NCBI GenBank assembly: GCA_016214375.1
Contig: JACROQ010000030.1
Location: forward strand, 1 to 8,109
Length of the DNA: 8,109 nt
Reading direction: 5' to 3'
Source: Nitrospirota bacterium
Lineage (GTDB): Bacteria; Nitrospirota; 9FT-COMBO-42-15; HDB-SIOI813
Made by a program: the position numbers and the translations under genes. Below are positions 1-5,990 of the stretch, in pieces (the stretch's first letter is position 1; every line of letters begins with the position of its first letter). The notes beneath the pieces are model-generated. The model saw only the letters and a list, made by a program, of their open reading frames with translations. It did not search any database and was not told the origin of the DNA.

Positions 1-504
1 CCCTCCTCCTTACCCGTGATGACCCATACTATCAGCTCCTTATTCTATTGCAAGGGATTTGTGCAACAGACTCATATGGATTCCTTTTTAAGAACATATC
101 CAGAAAAACTCCCAGAAGGAGAAAAAATTTGCAGCACAGCGGAAAATATTCCTAAACAAGATGAAAGCTTTGATGTGGTAATTTGTGTAAACGCTTTAGA
201 TCATATGATTAACCCAGATAAGGCTCTTTCTGAAATTCGCCGTATTCTAAAAAAAGACGGTATATTTGTCCTCGGTATTTTCTTACATCCAACACCAATA
301 GCCTTCGCTCGCAGATTTATTGAGAAATTCCTGCCATTTTTTAGAGAAGAAGCACATCCTTATTCATATACATTTAAAAGTATCCGTGAAGAATTGGAAA
401 AATTATTCTTAATTCAACAAGAAATAAGAGTATTCAGAAAAGATGCAGCGTTTATCCCTACACTGCATAGGGAAGACTGGATGTTCACCTGCAAGAAAAA
501 ATAG
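1..504 (+). CDS. Class I SAM-dependent methyltransferase, C-terminal part (5'-incomplete)
   Basis: This is the C-terminal two-thirds of a small class I methyltransferase of the Methyltransf_11/25 kind. The reading frame is open to the left window edge; the first possible starts are GTG at 16 and ATG at 19, neither preceded by a Shine-Dalgarno sequence. Seen directly: the core segment TAENIPKQDESFDVVICVNA, followed by LDHMINPDKALSEIRRILKK and DGIFVLG, which match family strands beta4 and beta5 and the helix between them. The glycine-rich SAM-binding motif I and the acidic residue after it, normally some 60-80 residues upstream, are not in the window. The frame before about position 75 looks unlike the family, so the 5' part may be damaged as well as cut. 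As it stands the product would not bind SAM. The substrate cannot be named. The stretch is clearly more A+T-rich than DNA after 1109, which suggests transfer. Its stop abuts the stop of the minus-strand toxin stump. Confidence 0.6.
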   Translation, partial: PSSLPVMTHTISSLFYCKGFVQQTHMDSFLRTYPEKLPEGEKICSTAENIPKQDESFDVVICVNALDHMINPDKALSEIRRILKKDGIFVLGIFLHPTPIAFARRFIEKFLPFFREEAHPYSYTFKSIREELEKLFLIQQEIRVFRKDAAFIPTLHREDWMFTCKKK

Positions 505-594
505 TCAATAATTAAAAACTTCATAGCCTGATTCTTTAAGTGTTTGAATGATAAAATTGGAGACACAATGGTCTGCAAAGAATCTTAAGCTCAT
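505..594 (-). pseudogene. Truncated DUF5615 PIN-like toxin (N-terminal 29 codons)
   Basis: Downstream of the DUF433 antitoxin on the minus strand, an ATG at 594-592 overlaps the antitoxin stop by one base (TAATG). It opens a frame of 29 codons ending in TGA at 507-505. The product starts MSLRFFADHCVSNFIIQTLK and continues ESGYEVFNY. This matches the start of DUF5615 (Mut7-C/PIN-like) toxins, which typically begin with a hydrophobic strand carrying a conserved Asp (here FFADHCV), then a helix, then a G-Y/H-E/D-V strand. Family members usually run to about 110-120 residues, so roughly three quarters is missing, including the later acidic residues of the PIN-like active site. What follows the stop is the antiparallel end of the methyltransferase gene, so a junction has probably removed the toxin body. 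The fragment is very unlikely to be active. The family assignment rests on a short match plus the expected position directly behind a DUF433 gene. Confidence 0.65.
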
Positions 595-818
595 TAAACA
601 GCAACCTCAAATTCTGATAAATCACGGGCATAGTCCAGGCATGCTACAATCTGCTCCTTTGTCAGGTCTGGAAATTCTGCCATAATTTCCTCGACAGTGT
701 TGCTCGACGCTAAATATCCAAGGACAAGACTGACCGGGATTCTCGTCCTTTTAATCCGTGGCTTGCCGTGAAGTACGTCAGGCGTACTTACAATATGGTC
801 TCTCCAATCTATTGGCAT
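594..818 (-). CDS. DUF433 domain antitoxin-like protein
   Basis: A complete 74-residue DUF433 protein. The N-terminal motif is recognisable: WRDHIVSTPDVLHGKPRIKR, then TRIPVSLVLGYLA. It is followed by the helix-turn-helix-like part (about residues 38-66: TVEEIMAEFPDLTKEQI, then VACLDYA). Length and order match the family, members of which are commonly paired with DUF5615 PIN-like toxins and considered antitoxins that bind the toxin and probably the operon promoter. The start is supported by a GGGAGGA Shine-Dalgarno sequence about six bases upstream. The normal toxin partner begins with a one-base overlap at 594 but is cut to 29 codons, so this gene looks like an orphan antitoxin. It could still repress its own promoter or neutralise a related toxin elsewhere in the genome. 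The family call is firm; the antitoxin role is by family association. Confidence 0.88.
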   Translation of the reverse strand: MPIDWRDHIVSTPDVLHGKPRIKRTRIPVSLVLGYLASSNTVEEIMAEFPDLTKEQIVACLDYARDLSEFEVAV

Positions 819-1108
819 TGTATCCTCCCTTCTGTTAGACTACTTACCGTGTTGTATCTCCGCCCCACTCCTTTTAACCTCATCAACAATCAAAGTCCCC
901 TGTTCGGTTCTCTCAATCTGGGATGGTGAGAAACCAATTGCTTCAATTAGTCACAAATTTCATTGTCGTAACATATCATAAGTAGGGTGTTTAAACAAGA
1001 AAGACATGGGCACTTCTTTTTGTTGTCCAATCCTGCTGGTTGTGGTATCTTCAAGCCTGCCGCTGAATCACAAAACCGGCCTTTCACAGCAGCGGCTCAT
1101 TTGATACC
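819..1108. other. Intergenic region with open reading-frame scraps
   Basis: About 290 bp between the divergent DUF433 and radical SAM genes. No RNA gene, terminator or repeat is evident. On the minus strand two short open stretches lie end to end in frames differing by one base: about 1096-947 without a convincing start, and 950-840, which reads like protein (IEAIGFSPSQIERTEQ, then GTLIVDEVKR) and ends in TAG at 842-840. I do not recognise either; they may be debris of a decayed gene or chance. The divergent promoters of both flanking genes must lie here, but I cannot place convincing -35/-10 pairs. The radical SAM start at 1109 has no Shine-Dalgarno sequence in front of it. Confidence 0.5.
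840..950 (-). pseudogene. Possible C-terminal remnant of an unrecognised gene
   Basis: After an in-frame TGA (953-951), 36 sense codons run to TAG at 842-840 on the minus strand. The translation is balanced and hydrophilic (LIEAIGFSPSQIERTEQG, then TLIVDEVKRSGAEIQHGK), like a protein C-terminus. There is no ATG start and no ribosome binding site. It lies just upstream of the DUF433 gene in the same orientation, in a patch that also contains a truncated toxin and a truncated methyltransferase. I cannot assign a family, and chance is a serious alternative. Confidence 0.2.
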
Positions 1109-2584
1109 ATGAAAATTGCGCTGATTATTCCAAGAAACGGATCGGAAGAGAAATCCAGTTTTTACGATTTAAAATTCGTATCGTCTTTTCTATTTTCCAG
1201 AAAGCATTTCTCCTATCTTTTAGCCATCCCAACCCTGGCGTCACTGACCCCGCCTGAGCATGAGATCCGGGTATTTGATGAGAACATAGAGGATATCGAC
1301 TACGGTTGGGGGGCGGCGCTTGCAGGGATCAGTGTCCGGACCATGTTTGCACTTAGGGCGTATGAAATAGCGGATCGTTTCAGGAAAATGGGGGTAAAAA
1401 CAGTGTTGGGGGGAATCCACCCCTCCTTTTGTACGGATGAGGCCCTTCAGCATTCTGATTCGGTTGTCGTGGGGGAGGCGGAAGGCATCTGGCCGGGACT
1501 GCTGAAAGATGTTCAGGAGGGGAGACTCCGGAGGATATACCAGGCAGCTAATTATACCGACCTGACTTCTTCACCGGCGACTGTGAGAACTCTCATGTCT
1601 AAAAAGCGTTACTTTGCTGATATCATTCAGACCACGAAGGGGTGCCCATTCACCTGTGAGTTCTGTTCTGTCTATGCCTTTGACGGCCAGAAGATCAGGA
1701 ATAAACCGATTGACATGGTTTTAAAAGAGATCCGGGAGGTTCAGGGCACAGACGCCCAATTTAAGAAAAAGTCTGTCTTTTTTGCGGACGACAATATCAT
1801 CGCCAACCCAAAATATGCCCGTGAATTATTCATGGCGCTGAAGGCATACCGGTTGAACTGGTCCTGCCAGGCATCGATCAACATCTCAAAAGATGACGAC
1901 CTCCTGAAATCAATGAAAGAGAGCGGGTGCGGTTCCATATTAATCGGTCTGGAATCGATCTCACCCGAGAACCTGACCCGTATGAACAAAAAATTAAACC
2001 TCCGGTACGATTACCTGACGGCCATACGGAAGATACAATCCCATGGCATCCTCGTCCATGGATCTTTTATCCTAGGCAATGACTTTGATGATCTGTCGTC
2101 CTTTGGTGGGCTGATCCGTTTCATAAGAGAGGCACGGCTTCTGATGCCTCTGATCAATATCCTGACCCCTTTCCCTGGAACAGAGCTGCACAAACGCCTT
2201 GAGGAGGAGGGACGCATATTACATAAAGACTGGAGCAAATATGACGCCGCGCATGTGGTCTTTAAACCGGCCCTCATGAGTCCCGAAGAATTGATACATG
2301 GATACCGAAAAGTCCTCAGGGAGGTCTATTCTTTTGAAAGCATATACAGCAACCTTCAATACTACTGGGATCACGATTTTTGGAAACATTCCAATGAGGT
2401 GGATCCGATCCGGTTCAAATTCCGTATGCTTTTTGCCGCACGATTATGCACCTTGCTGGGTTATAAAAATCCGGCAAGGACAAAATTCATCATCAGGATA
2501 TTTCCCAGGTTGTTTGACCGGCGTGTGCGGCTCTCGACGATTCTTACCTTAATGGCTTACAACGATTTCGCTTATACCGTTTAA
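1109..2584 (+). CDS. B12-binding-domain radical SAM protein (DUF4070-type C-terminus)
   Basis: A complete 491-residue radical SAM enzyme with an N-terminal cobalamin-binding-type domain (about 1-150). That domain starts MKIALIIPRN and contains the typical segments LAGISVRT and VLGGIHPSFCTDEALQHSD, then VVVGEAE. The radical SAM core follows: C179, C183 and C186 in KGCPFTCEFCSV form the CxxxCxxC site for the 4Fe-4S cluster that cleaves SAM. Further core features are FFADDNI (224-230), GLES (280-283) and TPFPGTEL (353-360). The C-terminal region (WSKYDAAHVVFKP, MSPEELIHGYR) resembles DUF4070, found in many such enzymes including the hopanoid methylase HpnP. Nothing here shows the substrate; methylation or rearrangement of a lipid or metabolite is possible. 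The classic DxHxxG cobalamin motif is not visible, as in many members. ATG 1109 fits the family start but lacks a Shine-Dalgarno sequence. It is monocistronic and convergent with yceI, with nine bases between the genes. Confidence 0.88.
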   Translation: MKIALIIPRNGSEEKSSFYDLKFVSSFLFSRKHFSYLLAIPTLASLTPPEHEIRVFDENIEDIDYGWGAALAGISVRTMFALRAYEIADRFRKMGVKTVLGGIHPSFCTDEALQHSDSVVVGEAEGIWPGLLKDVQEGRLRRIYQAANYTDLTSSPATVRTLMSKKRYFADIIQTTKGCPFTCEFCSVYAFDGQKIRNKPIDMVLKEIREVQGTDAQFKKKSVFFADDNIIANPKYARELFMALKAYRLNWSCQASINISKDDDLLKSMKESGCGSILIGLESISPENLTRMNKKLNLRYDYLTAIRKIQSHGILVHGSFILGNDFDDLSSFGGLIRFIREARLLMPLINILTPFPGTELHKRLEEEGRILHKDWSKYDAAHVVFKPALMSPEELIHGYRKVLREVYSFESIYSNLQYYWDHDFWKHSNEVDPIRFKFRMLFAARLCTLLGYKNPARTKFIIRIFPRLFDRRVRLSTILTLMAYNDFAYTV

Positions 2585-2593
2585 TGACATAGT

Positions 2594-3217
2594 TTATCCC
2601 TTAGGCTTGGCCTTGATGCACTCAATATCCAGTTTGATAAGGACCTCATCTCCCACTACCACCCCGCCGTTGTCCAGGACCTTATTCCAGTTCATGCCGA
2701 AGTCTTTCCGGTTCAGCTTTCCTTCTCCTGTAAATCCAGCCCGTGTATCTCCCCACGGATCCTTGGTAGCGCCGTTAAAGCTCCCTTTCAGGGTAATCTC
2801 TTTGGTGACACCTAACAGGGTCAGGTCCCCCACGACAACATAATCCTCTCCTTCCTTGTGGTAGGACTTCATCTTATACGTCATGGTGGGGTACTTCTCT
2901 GTGTTGAAGAAATCGGAGCCCCGCAAATGGGCATCCCGCTTCTCATGATTCGTAGTGACAGACGCCGTTTTGATCACGGCCTCGAGCGCCTTGACCTTCA
3001 ACGCGTCAGGGTCCATCTCGATATAACCCGTATAATCCATAAACCGGCCTGTGGTTTTTGAGATGACCATGTGAGCTACCCGGAACTCTATGGTGGAGTG
3101 ATCCAGATCCACATCATACCGGGCCATCTCGGCCTGGCTTATCCCCAAAGCAATCATCAGGACGACACTTACGATTATCCCCAAAACAATCTTTTCTGCC
3201 TTCGTGCTTTTCAACAT
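2594..3217 (-). CDS. YceI family periplasmic protein
   Basis: A complete 207-residue YceI-like protein. The N-terminus is a signal peptide: KSTKAEK basic region, hydrophobic core at about 10-26, likely cleavage after ISQA (A29). The mature lipocalin-like beta barrel shows the family landmarks: DLDHSTIEFRVAHM (37-50), RDAHLRGSDFFNTEKYP (94-110), DLTLLGVTKEITL (131-143), NRKDFGMNW (169-177) and VVGDEVLIKLDIE (187-199). YceI proteins bind polyisoprenoid or similar long-chain amphiphiles in the periplasm; the true ligand is seldom known. The start is supported by an AGGAGGGAG Shine-Dalgarno sequence shortly upstream. It lies 58 bp downstream of the ACT-domain gene on the same strand with no evident terminator between, so co-transcription is plausible. 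Its 3' end faces the radical SAM gene. The family assignment is firm. Confidence 0.92.
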   Translation of the reverse strand: MLKSTKAEKIVLGIIVSVVLMIALGISQAEMARYDVDLDHSTIEFRVAHMVISKTTGRFMDYTGYIEMDPDALKVKALEAVIKTASVTTNHEKRDAHLRGSDFFNTEKYPTMTYKMKSYHKEGEDYVVVGDLTLLGVTKEITLKGSFNGATKDPWGDTRAGFTGEGKLNRKDFGMNWNKVLDNGGVVVGDEVLIKLDIECIKAKPKG

Positions 3218-3275
3218 CGCTCCCTCCTTTTATGAATGCCCTTCACCCTTAAAGCAGGAAAGAAGATATATATGC

Positions 3276-3689
3276 TTAGATAGCCTTGAGGAGTCTTTTA
3301 GCCTTTGCAACGGCCTCGGATTTTACCCAGAGAATAACCCCGTAGCGGCCCCCTCCGGCCACGATCGCATCAATGACGGTCACATTGATCTTGGCCGCTG
3401 CAAGTCTCGACAGGATGTCCGCCACTGCCCCGACCCGGTCCTCTCCCTGGACGAGAAAGCAAGATTTTTTAGCGCCCACTTTCAGTCCCGCCTCCTTTGC
3501 GGCCTTTTTGAAGGCGGCCTCATCCTCCGGGATAAAATCGATCTGAGCCTTTCGTCCATGCGGAAATCCTGTGAAGGCAAGGAGATTCACCCCTGCATCC
3601 CTAAGCGCCTCCAGAAGCCGCACCCCTTCACCCGGCCTGTTCGGAACCTCGACCTTGTAATAGGCCACCTTTCGAATCGTGTCTGCCAT
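3276..3689 (-). CDS. Tandem ACT-domain protein
   Basis: A complete 137-residue cytoplasmic protein made of two ACT-like modules and nothing else. Module one (about 8-68) has YKVEVPNRPGEGVRLLEALR, then DAGVNLLAF. Module two (about 76-135) has CFLVQGEDRVGAVADILSRL, then AAAKINVTVIDAIVAGGGRY and GVILWV. The PxRPGEG and DRVGAVADIL loops correspond to the ligand-binding turn of ACT domains, which usually sense amino acids or small metabolites and regulate enzymes by dimerising. With no catalytic domain attached, this one probably acts as a free regulatory subunit or sensor; its partner is unknown. ATG 3689 is chosen because AAGGAGG stands five bases upstream; an in-frame TTG at 3707 would put that site inside the gene. 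The upstream side holds the 56-bp palindrome and then the divergent acyl-CoA synthetase. YceI follows on the same strand. Confidence 0.85.
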   Translation of the reverse strand: MADTIRKVAYYKVEVPNRPGEGVRLLEALRDAGVNLLAFTGFPHGRKAQIDFIPEDEAAFKKAAKEAGLKVGAKKSCFLVQGEDRVGAVADILSRLAAAKINVTVIDAIVAGGGRYGVILWVKSEAVAKAKRLLKAI

Positions 3690-3694
3690 GTTCC

Positions 3695-3702
3695 CCTCCT
3701 TT
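3695..3702 (-). promoter_or_regulatory. Shine-Dalgarno site deciding the ACT gene start
   Basis: On the minus strand AAAGGAGG lies five bases before ATG 3689. It supports that start and argues against the in-frame TTG six codons upstream. Confidence 0.75.
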
Positions 3703-3720
3703 ATCAATTATGAGAAACCT

Positions 3721-3776
3721 GGGTCAGGTCTTGAATATTGATGTGGCATGCCACATCAATATTCAAGACCTGACCC
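3721..3776. repeat. Perfect 56-bp palindrome (REP/MITE-like)
   Basis: Two 28-base arms form an uninterrupted inverted repeat centred on GCATGC (3746-3751). The outer arm reads GGGTCAGGTCTTGAATATTG and the inner part ATGTGGCA; all 28 pairs match with no spacer, and the symmetry ends exactly at 3721/3776 (flanking T and C do not pair). It could extrude as a cruciform or fold to a long hairpin in RNA. I associate GGGTCAGGTCTTGAAT-type ends with repetitive extragenic palindromes mobilised by IS200/RAYT-type Y1 transposases in Nitrospirota and deltaproteobacterial genomes, but that is from memory and unverified. It lies between divergent genes (ACT and acyl-CoA synthetase), so it is not placed as a 3' terminator for either, and there is no T-run. 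No transposase gene is in the window. Confidence 0.9.
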
Positions 3777-3859
3777 CTTCACCATGACATAGAAATAGCA
3801 CATCACTCCATCAAAGTCAAAGAGCAGATTACCGGATGAAGGGTCAAACTGCCCCTGTC

Positions 3860-3887
3860 TTGACAGATTTTCTGGATGCTGTATCCT
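3860..3887 (+). promoter_or_regulatory. Candidate sigma-70 promoter of the acyl-CoA synthetase
   Basis: A perfect -35 TTGACA (3860-3865) is followed after 16 bases by TATCCT (3882-3887, four of six to consensus). The start codon at 3896 is only eight bases below the -10 box, so transcription from here would give an almost leaderless mRNA. The start has no Shine-Dalgarno sequence (CTAACGGCAAATG), which agrees. The -35 is embedded in a short inverted repeat, CTGTC-TT-GACAG (3855-3866), that could be an operator or coincidence. Confidence 0.4.
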
Positions 3888-3895
3888 AACGGCAA

Positions 3896-5989
3896 ATGGC
3901 AAGATCTTCTGACCTCGACCCTTTTTTTTACCCTGAATCTATTGCCGTCATCGGGGCATCAGCGAATACGGCCAAGCCCTCCGGGATTGTCCTGATGAAC
4001 CTGCTGAACAACTTTCAGGGCAGGATCTATCCGGTCAATCCAAAACATGCTGCTTTGCACGGAATCCCATGCTTCCCCTCTGTAACGGACATCCCCGGCA
4101 AGGTCTCTCTCTCCATCCTCATCACCCCCCCGGCCATTATCCCGGAGCTGCTGAGAGAACATGCCGCCAAGGAGATTCACCACGTCATCATTGCAAGCGC
4201 AGGCTTCGGAGAAACCGAGACCGGGGCGGAATTGGAGCGGGATATCCAGGAGATCTCAGACCGCCTGAATATCCGTATCATCGGGCCCAACTGTCTTGGC
4301 GTGTTCCATCCCTCGGCCGGGCTTGACACATTCTTTCTCCCCCATGATCGTGTCTCAAGGCCACGGGAGGGCGGTATATCGATCATCTCCCAGAGCGGTT
4401 CCATCCTCGGGCTTACGATGATCCTGTTGGCGGAGGAAGGGCCTGGCATTGCCAAGGCTGTCAGCTATGGCAACAGGGTGGATGTCGGGGAAGCAGAACT
4501 TCTGGAATATCTGAGCGTTGATGATGAAACCAAGGTCATCGGTCTCTGCATCGAGTCGATCAGTGACGGCAGGCGGTTTATCCGTGCGGCACAGAGGTGT
4601 GATAAGCCGGTCGTCGTCATGAAATTAGGACAGGAGACTGCCGGGAAAAAGGCGTCCCGTTCGCACACCGGCTCCATGTCCGGGGACTATGAGATCTTCC
4701 GGGCCGCATTCCGGAGGAGCGGCGTATCAGAGGCCAGGACGATTGAGGAGTTTCTGGATCTGTTAAAGGTCTTCTCCATGCAGAAACCGAGGGCAGGACG
4801 GCGGGTCCTCATCCTGACCAATGCAGGCGGCGTAAGTGTGATGGCCGCAGACCACTGCAATCAGGCAGGATTGGATGTCCCGGACCTCCCTGCTGAATTG
4901 AAGGAAAGGCTCAGGGCCGTACTTCCGCCTTACTACTCCCTCGCGAATCCAGTAGACCTGACCGGAAATTCCACGGATGATGAGTTTGCGCTCGTGCTGC
5001 GCACCTGCCTTGATCATTTTGATGCCGCCATCCTGATCCCCTTTATGACAGTCCCCGGAGTGACCCCCAACCTTGGCGAGGTGATCGTCCACGCGATACA
5101 GGACTGCCATAGGCCGGTCATATCGCTCTCTCCTTATGCCAAGGATGGAGAAAAATTTAAAGAATCATTCACCAGACATGGCATCCCGATCCTGCCGACC
5201 CCGGTAAGAATCGTGCAGGCCCTGTCGCACCTCCTGAGAGACAGGGCTGTTGAACCGCTCCCAGAGGAGACAAGGGAGGATCCGGCAGTGACATCCATAC
5301 TGAGAACGAAAATGGGGACAGATCTATTATCCGTGGAAGAGAAGCATCGCTTCCTTGATGCATTGCAGATCCGGTATCCAAAGGCCATCCGGGCTAAAAA
5401 CCAGACTGAAGCAATATTGGCAGCACAGACCATAGGCCTCCCCGTGGCCCTGAAGATAGCCTCCCCGGATATCCTCCATAAGACCGATGCCGGCGGGGTC
5501 AGATTAGCCATCCGGAGTCTCCAGGAATTGCGCAAGGCCTACGGGGAGGTGATCCGCTCTGCAAGACAGTATCGCCCCGATGCCCGCATCCTTGGTGTCG
5601 ATGTTGAGGAGATGGTCCCCCCGGGTGTTGAGGTCATCATCGGAGGCATCCGGGACCCGCAGTTTGGTCCTGTCGTAATGTGCGGCCTCGGCGGCATCTT
5701 TGTAGAGACGATCCGGGCTGTCGTCTTTGAGATAGCGCCGGTGACCTGTAACGGCGCCCGCAGGATGCTGGAATCCATCAAGGGATATCCTGTGTTAAAA
5801 GGGGTTCGGGGCAGACAGGGGGTCGATCTGGAGTCCCTCACAAAGGGGATCGTCTCCATCTCAGAGGTGATCGCATCCTGTCCTGAGATAGGGGAGATAG
5901 AGCTCAACCCTCTGATGGCCTACGCTTCAGGGATCATTGCCGTGGATGCACGGATTATACCGGCATCCGGAAAGGAACTACCCCATTAA
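3896..5989 (+). CDS. Acetate--CoA ligase (ADP-forming), fused alpha-beta acyl-CoA synthetase
   Basis: A 697-residue NDP-forming acyl-CoA synthetase with both subunits on one chain; the length is normal for the fused form. Order: CoA-binding Rossmann domain (about 7-130; IAVIGASANTAKPSG, IIGPNCLGVFHP), two flavodoxin-like ligase domains (about 155-450; ISIISQSGSILG, LILTNAGGVSVMAADHC, NPVDLTGN) and a C-terminal ATP-grasp domain (about 475-697; PVALKIASPDILHKTDAGGV, VEVIIGGIRDPQFGPVVMCG, EIELNPLMA). H257 in RSHTGSMSGD matches the phospho-histidine of the alpha part, and H528 in LHKTDAGGV matches the second histidine carrying phosphate to the nucleotide. Both are kept, so the enzyme should be active: acyl-CoA + ADP + Pi to acid + CoA + ATP, a soluble energy-conserving step of fermentation or acid catabolism. 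Which acid is not shown. No acetyltransferase (Pat) domain is attached. There is no Shine-Dalgarno sequence at ATG 3896, but the N-terminus fits the family. Confidence 0.93.
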   Translation: MARSSDLDPFFYPESIAVIGASANTAKPSGIVLMNLLNNFQGRIYPVNPKHAALHGIPCFPSVTDIPGKVSLSILITPPAIIPELLREHAAKEIHHVIIASAGFGETETGAELERDIQEISDRLNIRIIGPNCLGVFHPSAGLDTFFLPHDRVSRPREGGISIISQSGSILGLTMILLAEEGPGIAKAVSYGNRVDVGEAELLEYLSVDDETKVIGLCIESISDGRRFIRAAQRCDKPVVVMKLGQETAGKKASRSHTGSMSGDYEIFRAAFRRSGVSEARTIEEFLDLLKVFSMQKPRAGRRVLILTNAGGVSVMAADHCNQAGLDVPDLPAELKERLRAVLPPYYSLANPVDLTGNSTDDEFALVLRTCLDHFDAAILIPFMTVPGVTPNLGEVIVHAIQDCHRPVISLSPYAKDGEKFKESFTRHGIPILPTPVRIVQALSHLLRDRAVEPLPEETREDPAVTSILRTKMGTDLLSVEEKHRFLDALQIRYPKAIRAKNQTEAILAAQTIGLPVALKIASPDILHKTDAGGVRLAIRSLQELRKAYGEVIRSARQYRPDARILGVDVEEMVPPGVEVIIGGIRDPQFGPVVMCGLGGIFVETIRAVVFEIAPVTCNGARRMLESIKGYPVLKGVRGRQGVDLESLTKGIVSISEVIASCPEIGEIELNPLMAYASGIIAVDARIIPASGKELPH

Positions 5990-5990
5990 G

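Noticed and set aside
3690..3707. TTG start at 3707 for the ACT protein
   Set aside because: The strong AAGGAGG site would fall within the coding sequence; ATG 3689 is correctly spaced from it.
3707..3712. CATAAT as a minus-strand -10 box for the ACT gene
   Set aside because: The transcription start would fall within the Shine-Dalgarno site, and the matching -35 (TTCAAG inside the palindrome) is poor.
3204..3713. Long plus-strand open frame opposite the ACT gene
   Set aside because: It is antisense to a clear ACT-domain protein with its own ribosome binding site. The translation is Cys/Arg-rich with no recognisable domain, and no start signal is seen.
3721..3776. Palindrome as a rho-independent terminator
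   Set aside because: It lies upstream of both flanking genes, which point away from it, is not GC-rich and has no U-tract on either side.
5134..5907. Minus-strand open frames opposite the acyl-CoA synthetase
   Set aside because: They lie inside a well-supported ATP-grasp coding region, have low-complexity Ser/Arg/Pro composition and lack ribosome binding sites.
5937..5990. Earlier TTG start for the M48 lipoprotein
   Set aside because: It overlaps the synthetase by 53 bases and would add 18 residues in front of a perfectly formed lipoprotein signal beginning at 5991.
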